DNA from: Lobulomyces angularis
Lineage: Eukaryota; Chytridiomycota; Chytridiomycetes; Lobulomycetales; Lobulomycetaceae
NCBI GenBank assembly: GCA_027604685.1
Contig: JADHYX010000020.1
Span: forward strand, 7,511-71,510
Direction: 5' to 3'
Length of the DNA stretch: 64,000 nt
Shown: positions 1 to 12,901 of the stretch, piece after piece
How positions within the stretch are numbered: the stretch's first letter is position 1
How the letters are laid out: the number at the start of each line of letters is the position of its first letter
The notes under the pieces: generated by a model
Seen by the model: the letters and a program-made list of their open reading frames with translations, nothing else
The model's database searches: none
Told to the model about the DNA's origin: nothing
Translations under genes and position numbers: made by a program

Positions 1-687
1 GGCCGGAAAATAAGTTAAACTTGAACCTAATCCCAATAGAAACCCTTGAGTAATTATATAATGCCAAAGTTCACTTGAAAACGAAGCCAAAATTAAAGAT
101 AAAAATATGATTGTTGTCCCAATGTTCATTGTAACACGATAACCTATAGTCTTACAAAATATAATGGAAGATTAAAATATCTTAAATTTAAATTGCATAC
201 ATCCGCCAACCTGCCTGAAAAAAAACCAAAAAAAGGCAAAATCCCTAATCCTATAGATCCAATTATTGCTACATTACTAGCAGAACTAAGTTTAATGGAA
301 AGAAAATATTGTTGAAATACTCCAAAAGAGTAAAGAATTCCCTTTTTAATTTTAAAATTTTTTTTTTTAATTTCGATCTAATTTTTCTTACGAGTATAAT
401 AAAATGAGTAATAAACGAACCTAAAACAACTAACCCTACATTTTAATTAAAAAAAATAAAAATACATAAAAAATAAATAAAAAAAAAAAAACTTTATTTT
501 ACAACTTACAAGGTTTTAAAGAACCTTCAGATTTAATTTTTAAATCATTTAATTCGCTCTCTGTAGGTGGTTGGCTTAAAATATCATTATGTATATTTTC
601 GATGAAGTCTTGTTCACCAGTTAAATTTCCCTTTTTTTGATTGTTTTGATCTTTTTCCTCTTCAGAAATTGTTAATGTTGCTGACAT
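1..687 (-). CDS. MCT-like major facilitator transporter, 5' part (runs off left edge)
   Basis: N-terminal 171 codons of a plasma-membrane or organellar monocarboxylate-type MFS permease, related to fungal Mch and animal SLC16 proteins. Exons read 687-510, 435-392, 341-201 and 150-1, all joining in frame. A hydrophilic acidic leader of about 60 residues (MSATLTISEEEKDQ...) precedes TM1 (WLVVLGSFITHFIIL), followed by YSFGVFQQYFL and a loop ending FFSGRLAD. The next helices carry SELWHYIITQGFLLGLGSSL and TYFPA. The family signature is the G-V-F-Q-x-Y-F segment after TM1, the S-G-R-L-x-D loop and the L-G-x-G-S-S-L-x-Y-F-P segment. The C-terminal two thirds lie outside the window, so substrate cannot be judged. 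Start chosen at the first ATG; the codons before it are poly-A. Confidence 0.82.
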
Positions 688-1909
688 TAAAAAAAAAAAA
701 AAAAAAAAAAAACGGAGTTGTCTATTTTTTATTTATTAAATTTTTTTTTTATACAAGATTTATAATCAGAGAATTTTTTTAGATACAATTATCAAAAATG
801 AAACAAAAAAGAAAAATATATTTAAATCTACACACTTTCGTTTCATCGTATTTCGCGGTATTTGAGATGAAAAAACCATAATTTAATGAAGCAATTTTGG
901 TCAAAAGGAAAGGTATATAGAATTTTTAATTTTTTTTAATCACAATATGTTTGATAAAAAAAAAAACTAATGAAATTGCTAGGTGCATTTCAGCTACTTT
1001 TTTTAGCTGATTTGATATTTTTTGCATTTTATTTCTTCTCTTTTATACAAGTTTAAATGTGTTGGTTTTTAGGATAAAATTATTACTTTAGAAATCTGTC
1101 ATTGCAAAATGAAAAAAGCTTACATATTAGATCAAAAAAAGTTCTGATGGATACTTCAGCATGAAAGAAAATGAAAAAACTTAACTGAAATGATATTATT
1201 TTTTTTTTTTTATTTTTGCGTTTGTTGGAAAATATAAAATAAAATATGGGTATAATAACACTATGAGTATAGTATGATAAGTTGTAAGTAACAGTGAAGA
1301 ACGTAAGATATTAAGAATACTCGAATAATCGTACTATTTACTAATAATATGATAATATACTCTGACAATTGCATTATCATACTACCAACAAACTAAATTA
1401 CTACTAATATAAGCTAAGATAGATTATCCAAGTGTGGACTAAGTGTGGTGTCGCCCCTTAATAACCTCCAACAAATCTATTAAAAATTATGTAATGCGTG
1501 GAGTTGCTCACAAAACACCAATAAAAAATTTAATATAGAATTATATTAGAACTATGGTAATTAACCTACTAAAAAACTTACTATATTTTCCTACTCAGTT
1601 CCACCATCTCCAAGTACAGCAGAATTCATCAAGCGAATTCTTGCTGATAATTAATGAAATGGATTTTTTTATGAGCAATTGTTCCATTGTTCTACAATAA
1701 ATTCCAAAAGCAAATCAAGCTTTTTTTTTGCAACCAAATTGTAAATTTTTATAATTTTCCAGGCAACTCCTTTGATCAAAATGCAACTTTAAGAATAAAA
1801 TTAACCAATTCTTTTTTTATTGAATTTTTTACTTCTTATATTATATAACATATCATTCTCTTATTAACTTTAAAATTCCTCATCATATACATTACTACAA
1901 CTCGTTACC
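688..1909. other. Intergenic region between divergent genes
   Basis: About 1.2 kb between the leftward transporter and the rightward ceramidase. It is A+T rich with poly-T and poly-A runs and has no conserved reading frame on either strand. It must hold both promoters, but no specific element is recognisable. Confidence 0.6.
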
Positions 1910-3103
1910 ATGAATTCAACAACACAGTACCATGGACCTGTAACCTCGAGTGTCGATTGGTGCGAGGTAATATATAAAACTAAAATTAAAAAAAAAAGAA
2001 AACTAACAGAATAGGAAAATTATGAGGTGACTCCATACATTGCCGAGTTTTTTAATTCAGTTTCTTCACTTGCTATGATGATTATCTCATTTTATGGAAT
2101 TTATAAGCATAGAAATTTAGATATCTTGACAAAAAGGTTTTTCTTTTTGTATCTTGGTATCTTTTTTTTTTTTGTTTAAATATTTAAACCAAACCTTTTT
2201 ATTTTAAGCTATTGTCGTTGTTGGTATAGGTTCTGTATTATTTCACGGAACTCTTTTAAGAGAGTTTCAAGCTCTGGACGAGGTTCCTATGATCTACGCG
2301 TAATTTTTTTATTTTTTATTTTTGGTTTCTTTTAATTATGTATTTTTTCTTCTTTTTTTTAGTGCCCTAACTTTTGACTTTATCTTATTAGGTACTTATA
2401 TTCATTTTCATTGATATAGTTAATTCTCTATTTTTTTTTTTTTTTAACTTTTAAATTTTATTTTTTGTAGATACCATTTTCGAACTGTCATCAGTTAAAA
2501 AAAAAATATTAGCATATAGTAAATATACTTCTTACTTTTTAATTCTTTCATTAATTAATTTAATCTATTTTTTTTTTTTTTGATAGGTTTATTTATATAT
2601 GCAGTAGTCACCACATTAGCAGTAACTATCTTAACTGGAAACGCACAATTTAGAACTTTCCATATAAGTTATGGTATCGCTCAAGAAATTAATATAGTAT
2701 TGTTTATCAGACTTTATTGGATAACGAAAAATGATGGTGTAAAAAAAATGTTTAAAGTAGCTCTGGTTACATTTGTTTCAGCAGTTGCTGCTTGGCTTAC
2801 TGATTTATTGTTATGTGAATACGTAAACGGCTCCGAAAATTCAATTTTACCGGTTAACTTTCAATTACATGCTGTTTGGCATTGTGGTAAAGAATAAAAT
2901 AAAGAAGGAAAGAAATTAAATCTTTGTTAAATTATTTAGGTATCTCTTCTGCCGTGTACTTTTTTTCTTTGGCTGCCCTCTTGGCAGCATCAGAAAAAAT
3001 AGGAAAGCCTGCAACTATTCGTTATCATTTTGGAATTATTCCTTATGTTTCTAATGACACAAATTTAAAAAATAATACTCTCAAGACTTTTAAAGAAGAA
3101 TAA
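1910..3103 (+). CDS. Alkaline ceramidase (copy 1)
   Basis: Seven exons (1910-1966, 2015-2156, 2209-2299, 2363-2391, 2471-2518, 2587-2886, 2940-3103) join in frame to 276 residues, the usual length of the ACER/Ypc1/Ydc1 family. These ER or Golgi seven-TM hydrolases cleave ceramide into sphingosine (or phytosphingosine) and fatty acid. Family marks are the N-terminal VDWCEENY and AEFFNSVSS, then GSVLFHGTLL and LDEVPM. The C-terminal half has NAQFRTFHISYG, the SILPVNFQLHAVWH segment and a short basic tail. The zinc ligands expected for the family are present: His in LFHGTL, Asp in LDEVPM and the two His of QLHAVWH. A paralogue lies at 29.1-30.3 kb on the other strand. The first ATG fits because the following residues match the conserved N-terminal motif. 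Confidence 0.93.
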
Positions 3104-3679
3104 TCAAAGATAAAAGAAAAAATTTTTTTTTTTTAATTTTTTTATTTTATTTTTTTATTTTTTTATTTTATTTTTTTATTTTTTTTTTTGTTCAGGCTAA
3201 ATAATGGGAAAATTTTTATAGTTTTATTTTTACTTATCTTTTCACTACAAATAAATATATATATATTTATACTTTTTTTTTTAAAGCGTTTTTGAAATTG
3301 GATATAATTAAATGATAAAAATTTGAATAGGGAAGAGAATAATTTCGTGTAGTTCAATTTTGAAACCAAAGTAGCTTTTTTTTTTTTTTTTTTTTTTCTA
3401 CCTTCCACTGTGTTTATTTAATTATTTTTCTATATTGATTGGCTAAAAAAAAAAAAAGATACAAAATCTACAAATATAAAATTAAAAAAAAAATTAAAAA
3501 AAAATTAAAAAAATAAAGATAAATTAATTATAATAAAAAAAAAATAAATTAAAGGGTAATAAAAAATAACTTAAATTCAAAAATATTGGACATTTCATAA
3601 TCACAAAAAAAAAATTAAAAAAAAAGAATAGTTTTTTTTAATTTTTTTTTTATTTTTTTGTTCAATTATTGATTTTTTA
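3104..3679. other. Homopolymer-rich intergenic region
   Basis: Almost pure A/T with repeated poly-T and poly-A runs and an ATTTTTTTATTTTT-like tandem tract near 3130-3190. No conserved coding sequence. Homopolymer runs of this kind are also where assembly length errors are most likely. Confidence 0.6.
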
Positions 3680-6600
3680 ATGATGAATGAGTTAAATAAT
3701 AAATGCCAAACTTGTGTAAAAAAAACTTAAAAAAAAATTTATTTATTTTTTTGTTTTTTTTTTAAAATAACAATTAAAAAAAAATAAAATAAAAAAAAAT
3801 ATTTTTGAGAAAAAATTGAATAAACATTTTTAATTTTTTTTCATCTAATTAAATTTTAAAATAAAAAATAAAATAAAATAAAGTTATCTTACTGAAACTA
3901 TTGTTGCAAATCATAATCACTATCACAAACAGGTAAAAAACCTACACAAAATAATCATATTTTTTAATATAAAATTTGTAGTGTCTAAAATGCTGTATCT
4001 GTAAAAGAACTTTAACTTTAACAACATATGTCATAGTAAACAATCAACTTTATTGTCAAAAACACTCAACAGAGGATAATAATAAAAAATTAAGTACTAA
4101 TTTAAATGCCAATCTTGAAGAAGATTTAAAAAAAGAAAGAGAAAGAAAGTGTCTTTCTCAAATACAAAATTCTGCGAATTCCCACAATATTATTTTGTTT
4201 GAAGAAAAAAAAGAAAGAAAATGCGTTTCGCAACTACCTACGCCAACTACAAGGGAAAAAAATTCTAGATCTAATTTGTATGAATCGGATCCTGAATTTT
4301 TCCCGCAATATGCGAAAAGTTTAAAAAGGCCAACAGAATTACTACCTCTTCAACAACAACAGCAGCAAATTAGGACCAGCGATACGGAAGTTACTGATCA
4401 AACTTTTAAAAATGAAGAAAAAGAATTGAAAATGAGACCAAGTTTAAGCTTAGTGAGCTTACGCATAGGCGAATTTAATAATATTATCAGGACGCGTAAT
4501 GGTACGGTAACTGAAAACGATCGTAGTCCTTCACTACTAGATGGTGAATTGAACACATTTAAAAGGCAAGAATATATATCTACACCCGCCTCTCCAACGG
4601 CGGGATATGCATCAATTAAAGGTATGTTAAAAAAAAAAGATTGAAATATTCATTGAAATGGATGTATTTATAATATCAGAGTTTCCAAAAGTTTCTTCCA
4701 AAAAAGAAAATTCTACATTGGAAAACCTAAATATACTGTTGAGTAATGATATTGATCTTCTTTTTTCATCACCTAACGGTTCTTGTGAACTAATGGAATC
4801 CATTGAAAGCCGAGAAGAAAAACATATGAATGATATAGAACAAATATCAAATCTATTTGCATTAAAAAAGGAAGAAAGCACAAATTCTTTGTTAGCAACT
4901 TTTAAAATTGAAAATTTTAATGATGATGACGAACTTTTGCAAAGCGCAAAGCTTCGCAACAGTAATGGAATAAATAAACTTCGAATATTGCAAAAAAACC
5001 TCTCTGCAAATTCTTTTCTATCAATTGATGACCTACCACAATCGAATGAAAAATTGGATGAAATTCACTACACACAGCATAATGGTTCACAAAACTTGAA
5101 TTGTTCTGAATCAAAGAATGATTTATCTAATAGTATGACCAATTCTTTAAATTATGAAATGATTTCCAAAGCAGAATTAAATAAAAATAATCTTAATACC
5201 GTAATTAAGTTAAAGGAAACGGAAGACTCAAACAAAATTTTAATTAATCTGATTTCGGCATCAAGAGAAACTCTATCCAGTGGTATACCAGACTTTAAAA
5301 ATTATTCTATGGTTTCGCAAGCAACTAGTACGAATTCAATGGATAAAATAGACGAAAGCGAGGAATCCAAGAAAATTATGATCAACTTAATTTCAGCATC
5401 CCATGATCTCTTATCATCTAGTATGGCCGAAATCAACAATGATAATTCTACTTCTCAAGGTGGAAGTGCTACCTCTCTTTTTAAGATTGATGAGCAAGAG
5501 CTTTCTGCTCTATCTTCTCCCTCACATTGCAATTCTGGGGAAACTACTCCTTCTCATACCCCTTCAAAAAGAGATACTTTAAAAAAAAACAGAAACACTA
5601 AATTGGCTTACAATTTAAAAAAGGTTTTTGAATATTAATTTAAATTATTAATTTTTTTTTTATTTTAATTTAATTTTTTGAAGAATGAAAAATCTGACTA
5701 TTCTGCAAAAGCCTGGAACACTTTAGCAGGTACACCGGAAACGTTAGAACTTTTAAGAGATCTATATGTTAAAGCATCAGATGAGGTGCAATGTATTTTA
5801 AATCCGTTGGGAAAATTAGAAAAAAATAGTATTGATGATGAAGAAAATATTGCTCTTTACGATAAATTAATGCTTCTATTTGGTTATTTTTTTAACACCG
5901 CAAAAAGAATCTACGAAATTAGCAAAAGCTGTGTGTGTGTAGTGAAACTAAAAAAAAAAATGGCTGAATTATCCAAAGCTGAAAAGGAGTTTAGATTGGA
6001 TTACAATAAAGGCTCCAGAAATTCTTGTAAGGAATCATCTGACAGCATCAAATGCTATACAGATTCGGTAAGTAAAAAAAGTTCATATACATTTTATTTT
6101 AACGATTATTTTTTTTTATTGAAAGATTAACGAAACATTAACGGTTATAAGCGACTTGTTAGATGGCTATGAGGAAGCAGAAAAAATGGTTGCTTATTTA
6201 ATAAGAAATTAGGAACCTAATTATCTATTAACCTTTTCTATTATTATTTTTCTATTTATTTAGTTTTTAGCAAAACCTTCTGCTGGATTCAGAATTGAAG
6301 CATTAGGAGAAATTGTTCCAAATGAGAATCCCAATAATAAAGGATACTACGAGGATTATAGAATGGAACACCTCGATGAAGATGCAATTTTTTATTTCAG
6401 AAAGCATTTTTTTAATACCGGTAAATTAGATAACTTTTTTATAAAATTTTTGTGCTAATTTTTCAACCTCTTTTTTTTCAGAACACAAAACGTTTGTTGG
6501 AATAACAGACAAGTTGGGAGCAATAATAGTATCCCTAAAAATGGAACAAAAAAAAGAATCTCGATCAAGTAACTCAAATACATCGTTGTCAGAAAGCGAG

Positions 6601-8535
6601 ATAGAAGAAGATCAGTGGAGAGCAATACTGAGAATGAAAGAAGTAAGAACTGTTTATAAAAAATTAAAAAAGATTTTTTTTAATTCTTTCCATTTCAACC
6701 TTGCGATTATAAAGTCCGATGATATAAGAGTAGTTATTCCAACTTCCACTACAAATCAATCCGTTTTATCAAGAACCTCTACCAGGAATATTCTACTTTC
6801 TATACATCCTCAAATTCAACCTTCAAAACTACATAAAGTAAATGAATCTAATTTGGAGCAAAGGCTATTAAAATTAGATGAAATGAAGGTAAAAAACTTT
6901 TATTTTTTTTAATTCTTCATTTCTTTTTTGTAGTTTAACAAAAAATATAAATTTGGAGTATTGTATTGTAAATCTAATCAAACCACGGAAGAAGAGATTT
7001 TTGGAAATGGTAATAATATGGCAACTTTTTTTTTTCTGCTATCTCTTTAACTATATTCTTTATATGTCTATTAAAAATTTAAATTTAAAATATAAAAAAA
7101 AATCTTTTAAACTATAGAGTTTGGATCACAATCTTACGAAAGATTCTTAGAAATTCTCGGAAAAAGAGTAAAGCTTAAAGGTTTTCAGGGATTTAAAGCA
7201 GGACTCGACACTGAAAATGGCCAAACGGGTGAGGAAACAATATATATACAATGGAGAAATTTTGAAATTACATACCATGTTTCGACTTTACTTCCCTACT
7301 CAACTGAATGTTCTCAACAGATACAGAGAAAGAGACACATTGGAAATGGTTGCTAAAATTAACAAAATAATTTTTTGGAACTAAATATTTTTTTTTTCTT
7401 TCATTTTACCAGATATTGTCTGCATTGTATTTTTGGATGGAGATTGCCAATTTGACCCAGCCTGTATTAAGTCACAATTCCTACATATATATATTATCGT
7501 TAAAGAAGAACTATCTGATTCCAATGTTCTTGGATATAGAGTAATGGTGACCACCAATACTGATGTTGGATTTTTTGGTCCAACTTTAACTCAAAATGGA
7601 ACTTTTTTTAATAAAAACGAGCTTTTGGAATTTTTATTAACAAAAAGTATTTTATTATTTTTTTATTTGAGTTTGAACTATTATTTAATTGAATATAAAA
7701 AAAATATATATATTTTAGTGATTAATGGAGAAAATTCAGCGTACAAAGCCCCAAAATTTCAAAGACCACAAACTAGAGCAAGGAACGCGATGATCGATGA
7801 AGTACTTAAAGATTTTTCAAAAAAAGAAAGATCAGATGGATTAAGTAGAAAGGAATCCACAAAAAGCATTAGCAGCTTTACCGGCGCCGAATTATCCATA
7901 AGCAGAAAACCATCTGTTTCCAACGATCAAAATGAACCTTTTGAAAATCCAGTTAACTTGACTAGAGCAAGACATAGCAGTATTTTTGGCGGTGGTTTAG
8001 GTGATAAACTTAGAGGAATCATGCAAACTACTTCCAAGGAGAACAATGAGGAGGGCAGCTCTACATTAAACTTATCTTTAAAAGGTAAAGTTACCAAATC
8101 TGGAGAAAATATGAGCGGTAAAGAATCTGACGAAGATTCCGATGATGGAAAGAAAAAAAAAAACAAACTAAAACAAAAAGTGAAGTTAAAAGTAAAAACT
8201 AACTCAGAAGATAGTAAGTTAAATAGTTAAGTAATTTTTTTCTTTTAATTCCTTTTTTGTTAGATTACAAAGCAGAGAGCGTTGGTGAAACTAAACTTCT
8301 TTCAAAATCGCAGAATGAACTCAGTATAATAAACAACTCTCCGACTCAAATTACGCCAACTCCTGGAAAAAGTCTTCTTTCATTAGGGGAGTCCATTAAC
8401 GGATCACCAACAAAATTTTCTCCTCGAAGTCTGTTTAAAAAACAAAGACCAATGTCTATGTGTGAGATAAAAAATTCAAACTCAAAAAAATCCTCAAAAG
8501 AGATCCTGAACGAAAATAATTTATCTATTACTTAG
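3680..8535 (+). CDS. LIM-domain Rap GTPase-activating protein
   Basis: Roughly 1,300-residue multi-exon protein. The first exons encode a LIM zinc module: C-Q-T-C, then YLTETIVANHNHYHKQC, LKCCIC and NNQLYCQKH. About 550 mostly polar, Ser/Asn-rich residues follow. The C-terminal third is a Rap/Ran-GAP domain (about residues 705-1070). It contains FVGITDKLGAIIVSL, KFGVLYCKSNQTTEEEIF, YERFLEILGKRVKLKGFQGF and QWRNFEITYHVSTLLPYS, then RKRHIGNDIVCIVF and GYRVMVTTNTDVGFFGP. In the Rap1GAP family the Asn of HIGND is the catalytic 'Asn thumb', and it is present here (near residue 971). By family the protein should switch off Rap-type GTPases. Exons after the LIM module include 3982-4621, 4680-5623, 5684-6067, 6126-6188, 6264-6420, 6482-6642, 6715-6888, 6934-7009, 7118-7348, 7413-7646, 7719-8213 and 8264-8535. 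The join of the first two exons is not resolved in frame. Confidence 0.88.
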
Positions 8536-9222
8536 TATATAAAGAAAAAAAAAAAAAAAAAAAAGATAATATAAAAAGTGTATCTTAAATAAAATACTAT
8601 ACAACTTATTTTTTGAGTTTAACTTCTTTTTTCCCGTTGACAGTATTAACAATGAAAAAATGAAACTTAACTTAAATCAAATTTTATAAAACATCATTAA
8701 TGGAAAAAATATTTAAGATTGTATTTTATTTCTTATTTTGATAAAGAATTAAAAAGTAATAGAATAATAAAGGAACACTGATTGTGGAAATTTAAAATCG
8801 CAAACACTGTTCTAATATTTAACAAGGCACTACTAATTAATAACGTTACGATAATATACTTTTATAGAAATTAATGAGATCTTTGTTAACAAAAATTAAG
8901 TGCCAAACTAAAAGGTTAAGTAATTTCAGTAAAAATTCAAACTTTTTTGGAGGAGTTTAAAAATAATTGAGGTGCAATAATAATGAGGGAAGACCTGTTA
9001 ATAAGGAGAAGGAATGATTGTACTGTAGATGATTTTTTATCATTGTGAATGTGATGATCCTTACAAGTGCATCATGCACAAATACCCTATGAAAATAAGT
9101 TTACAAAGATTGTTTTTTTTTTTTTCCAATTTTTTTTTTTTAACATATATCCTAAAAATTTAGATTTTTTTTTTTTTAACCAAGTAGTACTTCAAAGTTT
9201 TTGTTAAAAAAATAAAATATAA
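8536..9222. other. Intergenic region between tandem genes
   Basis: About 690 bases with a poly-A stretch just after the RapGAP stop codon and poly-T tracts near 9113-9175. It holds the 3' end of one gene and the promoter of the next. No further gene or RNA recognised. Confidence 0.55.
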
Positions 9223-12200
9223 ATGGTTAATAATGAATTTATAGATGTTAGTTTAGCTACAAAACCTACAGGGAATAGATTTTTTGAGGTATTTCCTTTT
9301 TGTTTTGTGGAAAATTGAAGAAAACCTAATTTTATACTTTAGGAGCTTACAGACCCATTTTATTCAAGTGAACCTTGTCAAAAAACTTTAACTCAAACTT
9401 TTGAAGAAAACATTACTGTGGAGGTGTCAGAACTTCACCAAGTAAATTTTAAAATTGCCTTTGTTTTTTTTTTTTTTAACAAAAAATAATTCGTAAGCGC
9501 TTAAACTTCACTTTAGAGATATACAACATGAGGTTAGATTTTTTAAAAAAAATTCAAGGCATTATTGATTTGGAATGGCCAGACAAGGACGTTAAAGCGC
9601 ACTTGTTCGGGTTCGAACTACATTTTTTTATTTACTAACTTACTAATACTATGCAAACTTTTTTTTATTTTTCTTTTTGACTGGTTAGTTCAACTATAAG
9701 TGGTTTAGGATCTGTGAATAGTGACGTTGACATCGTTTTGATAACATCTTGGGACGATAGAATAAACGGAGTTTCGAATATGAATGTGATTGCTAGTTGT
9801 TTAAAAAAACGTAACATAATTTCTTCTTTTACTGAATATTAAAAATCTTTTTTAAAAATATTTTAGATGGCATGACGAATATATATACTGTTTCTGCTGC
9901 AAAAGTTCCAATATGTAAATTTTTTGACCAGGAATAGTATGTTCTCTCAATAATATTTTTTTAATTTTTTTTATTTGCTTTTTTAGTAAATTAAATTGTG
10001 ATATAAATGTAAACAATATTATTGCTTTGAGGAACACAATGCTGATAAAAACATATGTTGAAATAGATCCTAGAGTAAAACCTTTGATTATGACCGTTAA
10101 ACATTGGGCAAAATCAAGGAAACTTAATGATGGTATATTTTAATTTCCTTCTTCCACAATTGATTTTTTTTTAGCCGTTAAAGGAGGAACCTTAAGCTCA
10201 TATTGCTGGGTTATGATGGTTTGAATTTTTTCATGTAAATTAAAAAATTAACAAAATAAAAGACACTGAATTTTTTACAAACACGAACTCCACCTATTTT
10301 ACCATCGTTACAAGAAATATATTCTTCTCAATTAAAATCAAATCCCGATTCCGTACAACCAACTATAGTTGATGGAGTGGACTGCTCTTTTTACGAAGAT
10401 CTTGAGAGTTTGCAAACTTTTGGAAACAAAAATTTTGAATCTTTAGGTAGTTTACTACATGGATTTTTTCGTCATTATGCATATGAATTTGATTACACAA
10501 CGCAAGTTGTTAGTGTGAAACATGGAAGTTTGCTTACAAAAAACGAAAAAGGTTGGGATAAAGATGTAGAGCGGTTGTATCGATTTTTATGTGTGGAAGA
10601 ACCTTTCAACAATCAGAGGAATTTGAGTAATTCAGCGGACGCAATTAGTGTAATAGGAATTAGAAATGAATTCAGGCGCGCTGCAAATTTGTTAGCTTCA
10701 ACAGGGGATCTAAACATTGTTTGCGAAGAGTACATTTTTAATTCAAATTTTAACTCTTATTACTATAACCACCATGGAAACGTTGGAAATTTTTATGCTA
10801 GAACTCAATGGAAAAAATTTGGTAATCAAGACCACTATTTCTCTCGACATAATGATGGAAGGAGACCATATTCTTCAACTTTTTTTCAAACATATCCTCC
10901 TGAGCAACATACCGAATTTCGATCTAAAGAAAACTTCAAAGATATGAATAATGAAAATCTTGGGGCATATGTATATTATAATAATTTACCCAAACTACAG
11001 TCGTATCAAATCTCTCCTTTCCCTGTAGGATCTGATATCAAATCTGAAAAAACTATAAAACCTAGATCTTTGAACCAAGATGCAAAAAATAACAATTCAA
11101 AAAAATTTTCAAACTTCACTCCACAATTCAATCCATCAATACACAATATTTATTGGAATTTAAAAAATATAAACACACAGCAGTTGCCTCATGAGGATAA
11201 TCAGTACTCTAGACTGCAAGATAATTTATTAAATCATCACTATGTTGGAGGGGATTTGTCAACGACTACAAACCGAAACTTCAATGGATCGCTTTATAAA
11301 AAAAGGATTACAAATTACAATAGAAATTATGAGATAAGCAAGACCAAAGACGATTTTAACGTCGGAGATACCACTATTCGCGAGTATACTGGCAATGGAT
11401 ATGGATATTCTACGATATCCAGTAATTCTAATCGGAAAGATGAACATCAAAGGTTAAATCAGCAACATAAAGTTCAGCCAAAAGTAAAACCACTTTTGCA
11501 ACAACAGCGGCCACAACCTCAAATAATATCTACACAACCTGGTGCTGATTTAAAAAATATTAAAACTATTGATGAAAACAAAATTTCCTCTACAGATAAC
11601 AAGTACAATTTAATCGAATTAAGCAAAGATGATCAGAATTTAAAACATAGCATCAATGCAGCTTTAAATAGCAATGGCAATTTTTTTTTGACGAACAATG
11701 GAAATGCGAAATTGGAAAAAAAAAGAACGTCGACTAAAGGGATGTTACTTTGGGCAAATCGGTCTCAACGGCATAGCCCTGCTAATAATCCTGAATTAGA
11801 GTCAGTTCAAACAATGTTCCAGGGTTTGTTTAATTTAAAAAAATCAGAACAAAAGAATAATTGTTCTTCAACAAAAAAAACTAAATCTCATTTGAAAAAT
11901 GGAAGTATTTCCAATGTAAATTTTATAAACGACGTGAAAAATCCAAAACACACCAGCAACAAAAATTCAAACAATGCTGTTAATGATTCAAAAAAAAACA
12001 AGGAGGATAAATTCAATCAACAAAATGACAAAAACAGCAAAAATACGAATAATCATGAAAATAATTTTAATACTGATTTTAATAATAAAAAATTTACTGA
12101 CAATTCTAAAAATCTACCTAAAAACTCTACAATTAATTCTTTTTTTGTACAACCATTAAATAGAAGTAGATCAAACTCATTACCATCCGTGTTTAGTAAT

Positions 12201-12515
12201 AATTCGTTAATGAACTCAAATTCCTTATGGGCGAAGGAAGAATATCAGCAGGTGGCACGTCCGAGCAGTGCTATGATGATCAAAAATGAGCACATGATAA
12301 ATAATGATCTTCTCTGCGAAGAAAGTAATTCTTCTGATGATGATGAAAACTATGTAATTAATAATCATGCTGAAGTCATAGAGGAAAATAAAACTGCTGT
12401 TTCTATTAGCGAGGAAGCTGCTCTCGTTTCTTCTGAACAAGATTCTGATAGGATAGTTTCCGTCGCCCCACCTCCGATGAGTTACAGAGATGCTGCTGCT
12501 TTGGTACCAACTTGA
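9223..12515 (+). CDS. Non-canonical poly(A)/poly(U) polymerase, Cid1/Trf4 family
   Basis: Eight exons (9223-9288, 9343-9441, 9519-9610, 9689-9810, 9867-9936, 9987-10132, 10175-10218, 10263-12515) join in frame to 963 residues. The first 350 or so form a DNA polymerase beta-type nucleotidyltransferase that adds nucleotides to RNA 3' ends. The palm shows AHLFGSTISGLGSVNSDVDI with the catalytic Asp pair in SDVDI. The third Asp is in CDINVNNIIALRNT. The PAP-associated part has LIMTVKHWAKSRKLND, GGTLSSYCWVMM, NFLQTRTPPILPSLQ and GSLLHGFFRHYAYEFDY. The remaining 550 residues are an Asn/Ser/Lys-rich, largely disordered tail ending in an acidic stretch and PPPMSYRDAAALVPT. Whether it uses ATP or UTP cannot be told by eye. 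The tail is far longer than in yeast Trf4 or fission yeast Cid1. Confidence 0.88.
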
Positions 12516-12901
12516 AAATTCAAATTTAATTATATTTACGATTTTTTGGACCCTTAGGTTTTTTTTTTTATTAATTTATTTTTACATTTATATATTGTCA
12601 AGAAATTATATTCATATTATATATATTTATTTTCTCAATATTTTTAATTAAAATTGAAATTTTTGCTATCCAAATTTTGACATAATAAGAAAAGAAATCT
12701 ATGTCAAAATGATGTACGGAAAAATAACCTACTTATCCTATAGCAATAGTAAAATTTAATTTAAACTGGTAATATCACTAATGAAGTAGTGAACTTACCT
12801 CGAAAAGTAAACATATTCCTAAAAAAAATTTTTTATCAAAATTCAAAAAAGTAAACTATACACTCTCAAGATACACTGAGCTGTTTTATTGAAAGTTACA
12901 A
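12516..12901. other. Intergenic region between tandem genes
   Basis: About 390 A+T-rich bases between two rightward genes. No reading frame or RNA recognised. Confidence 0.55.

Noticed and set aside
3163..3408. Lys/Phe-rich minus-strand frame of about 80 codons
   Set aside because: It is made of translated homopolymer runs in an intergenic spacer.
11974..12159. Ile-rich frame inside the polymerase tail
   Set aside because: Out-of-frame reading of Asn/Lys codons (AAT/AAA), not an independent gene.
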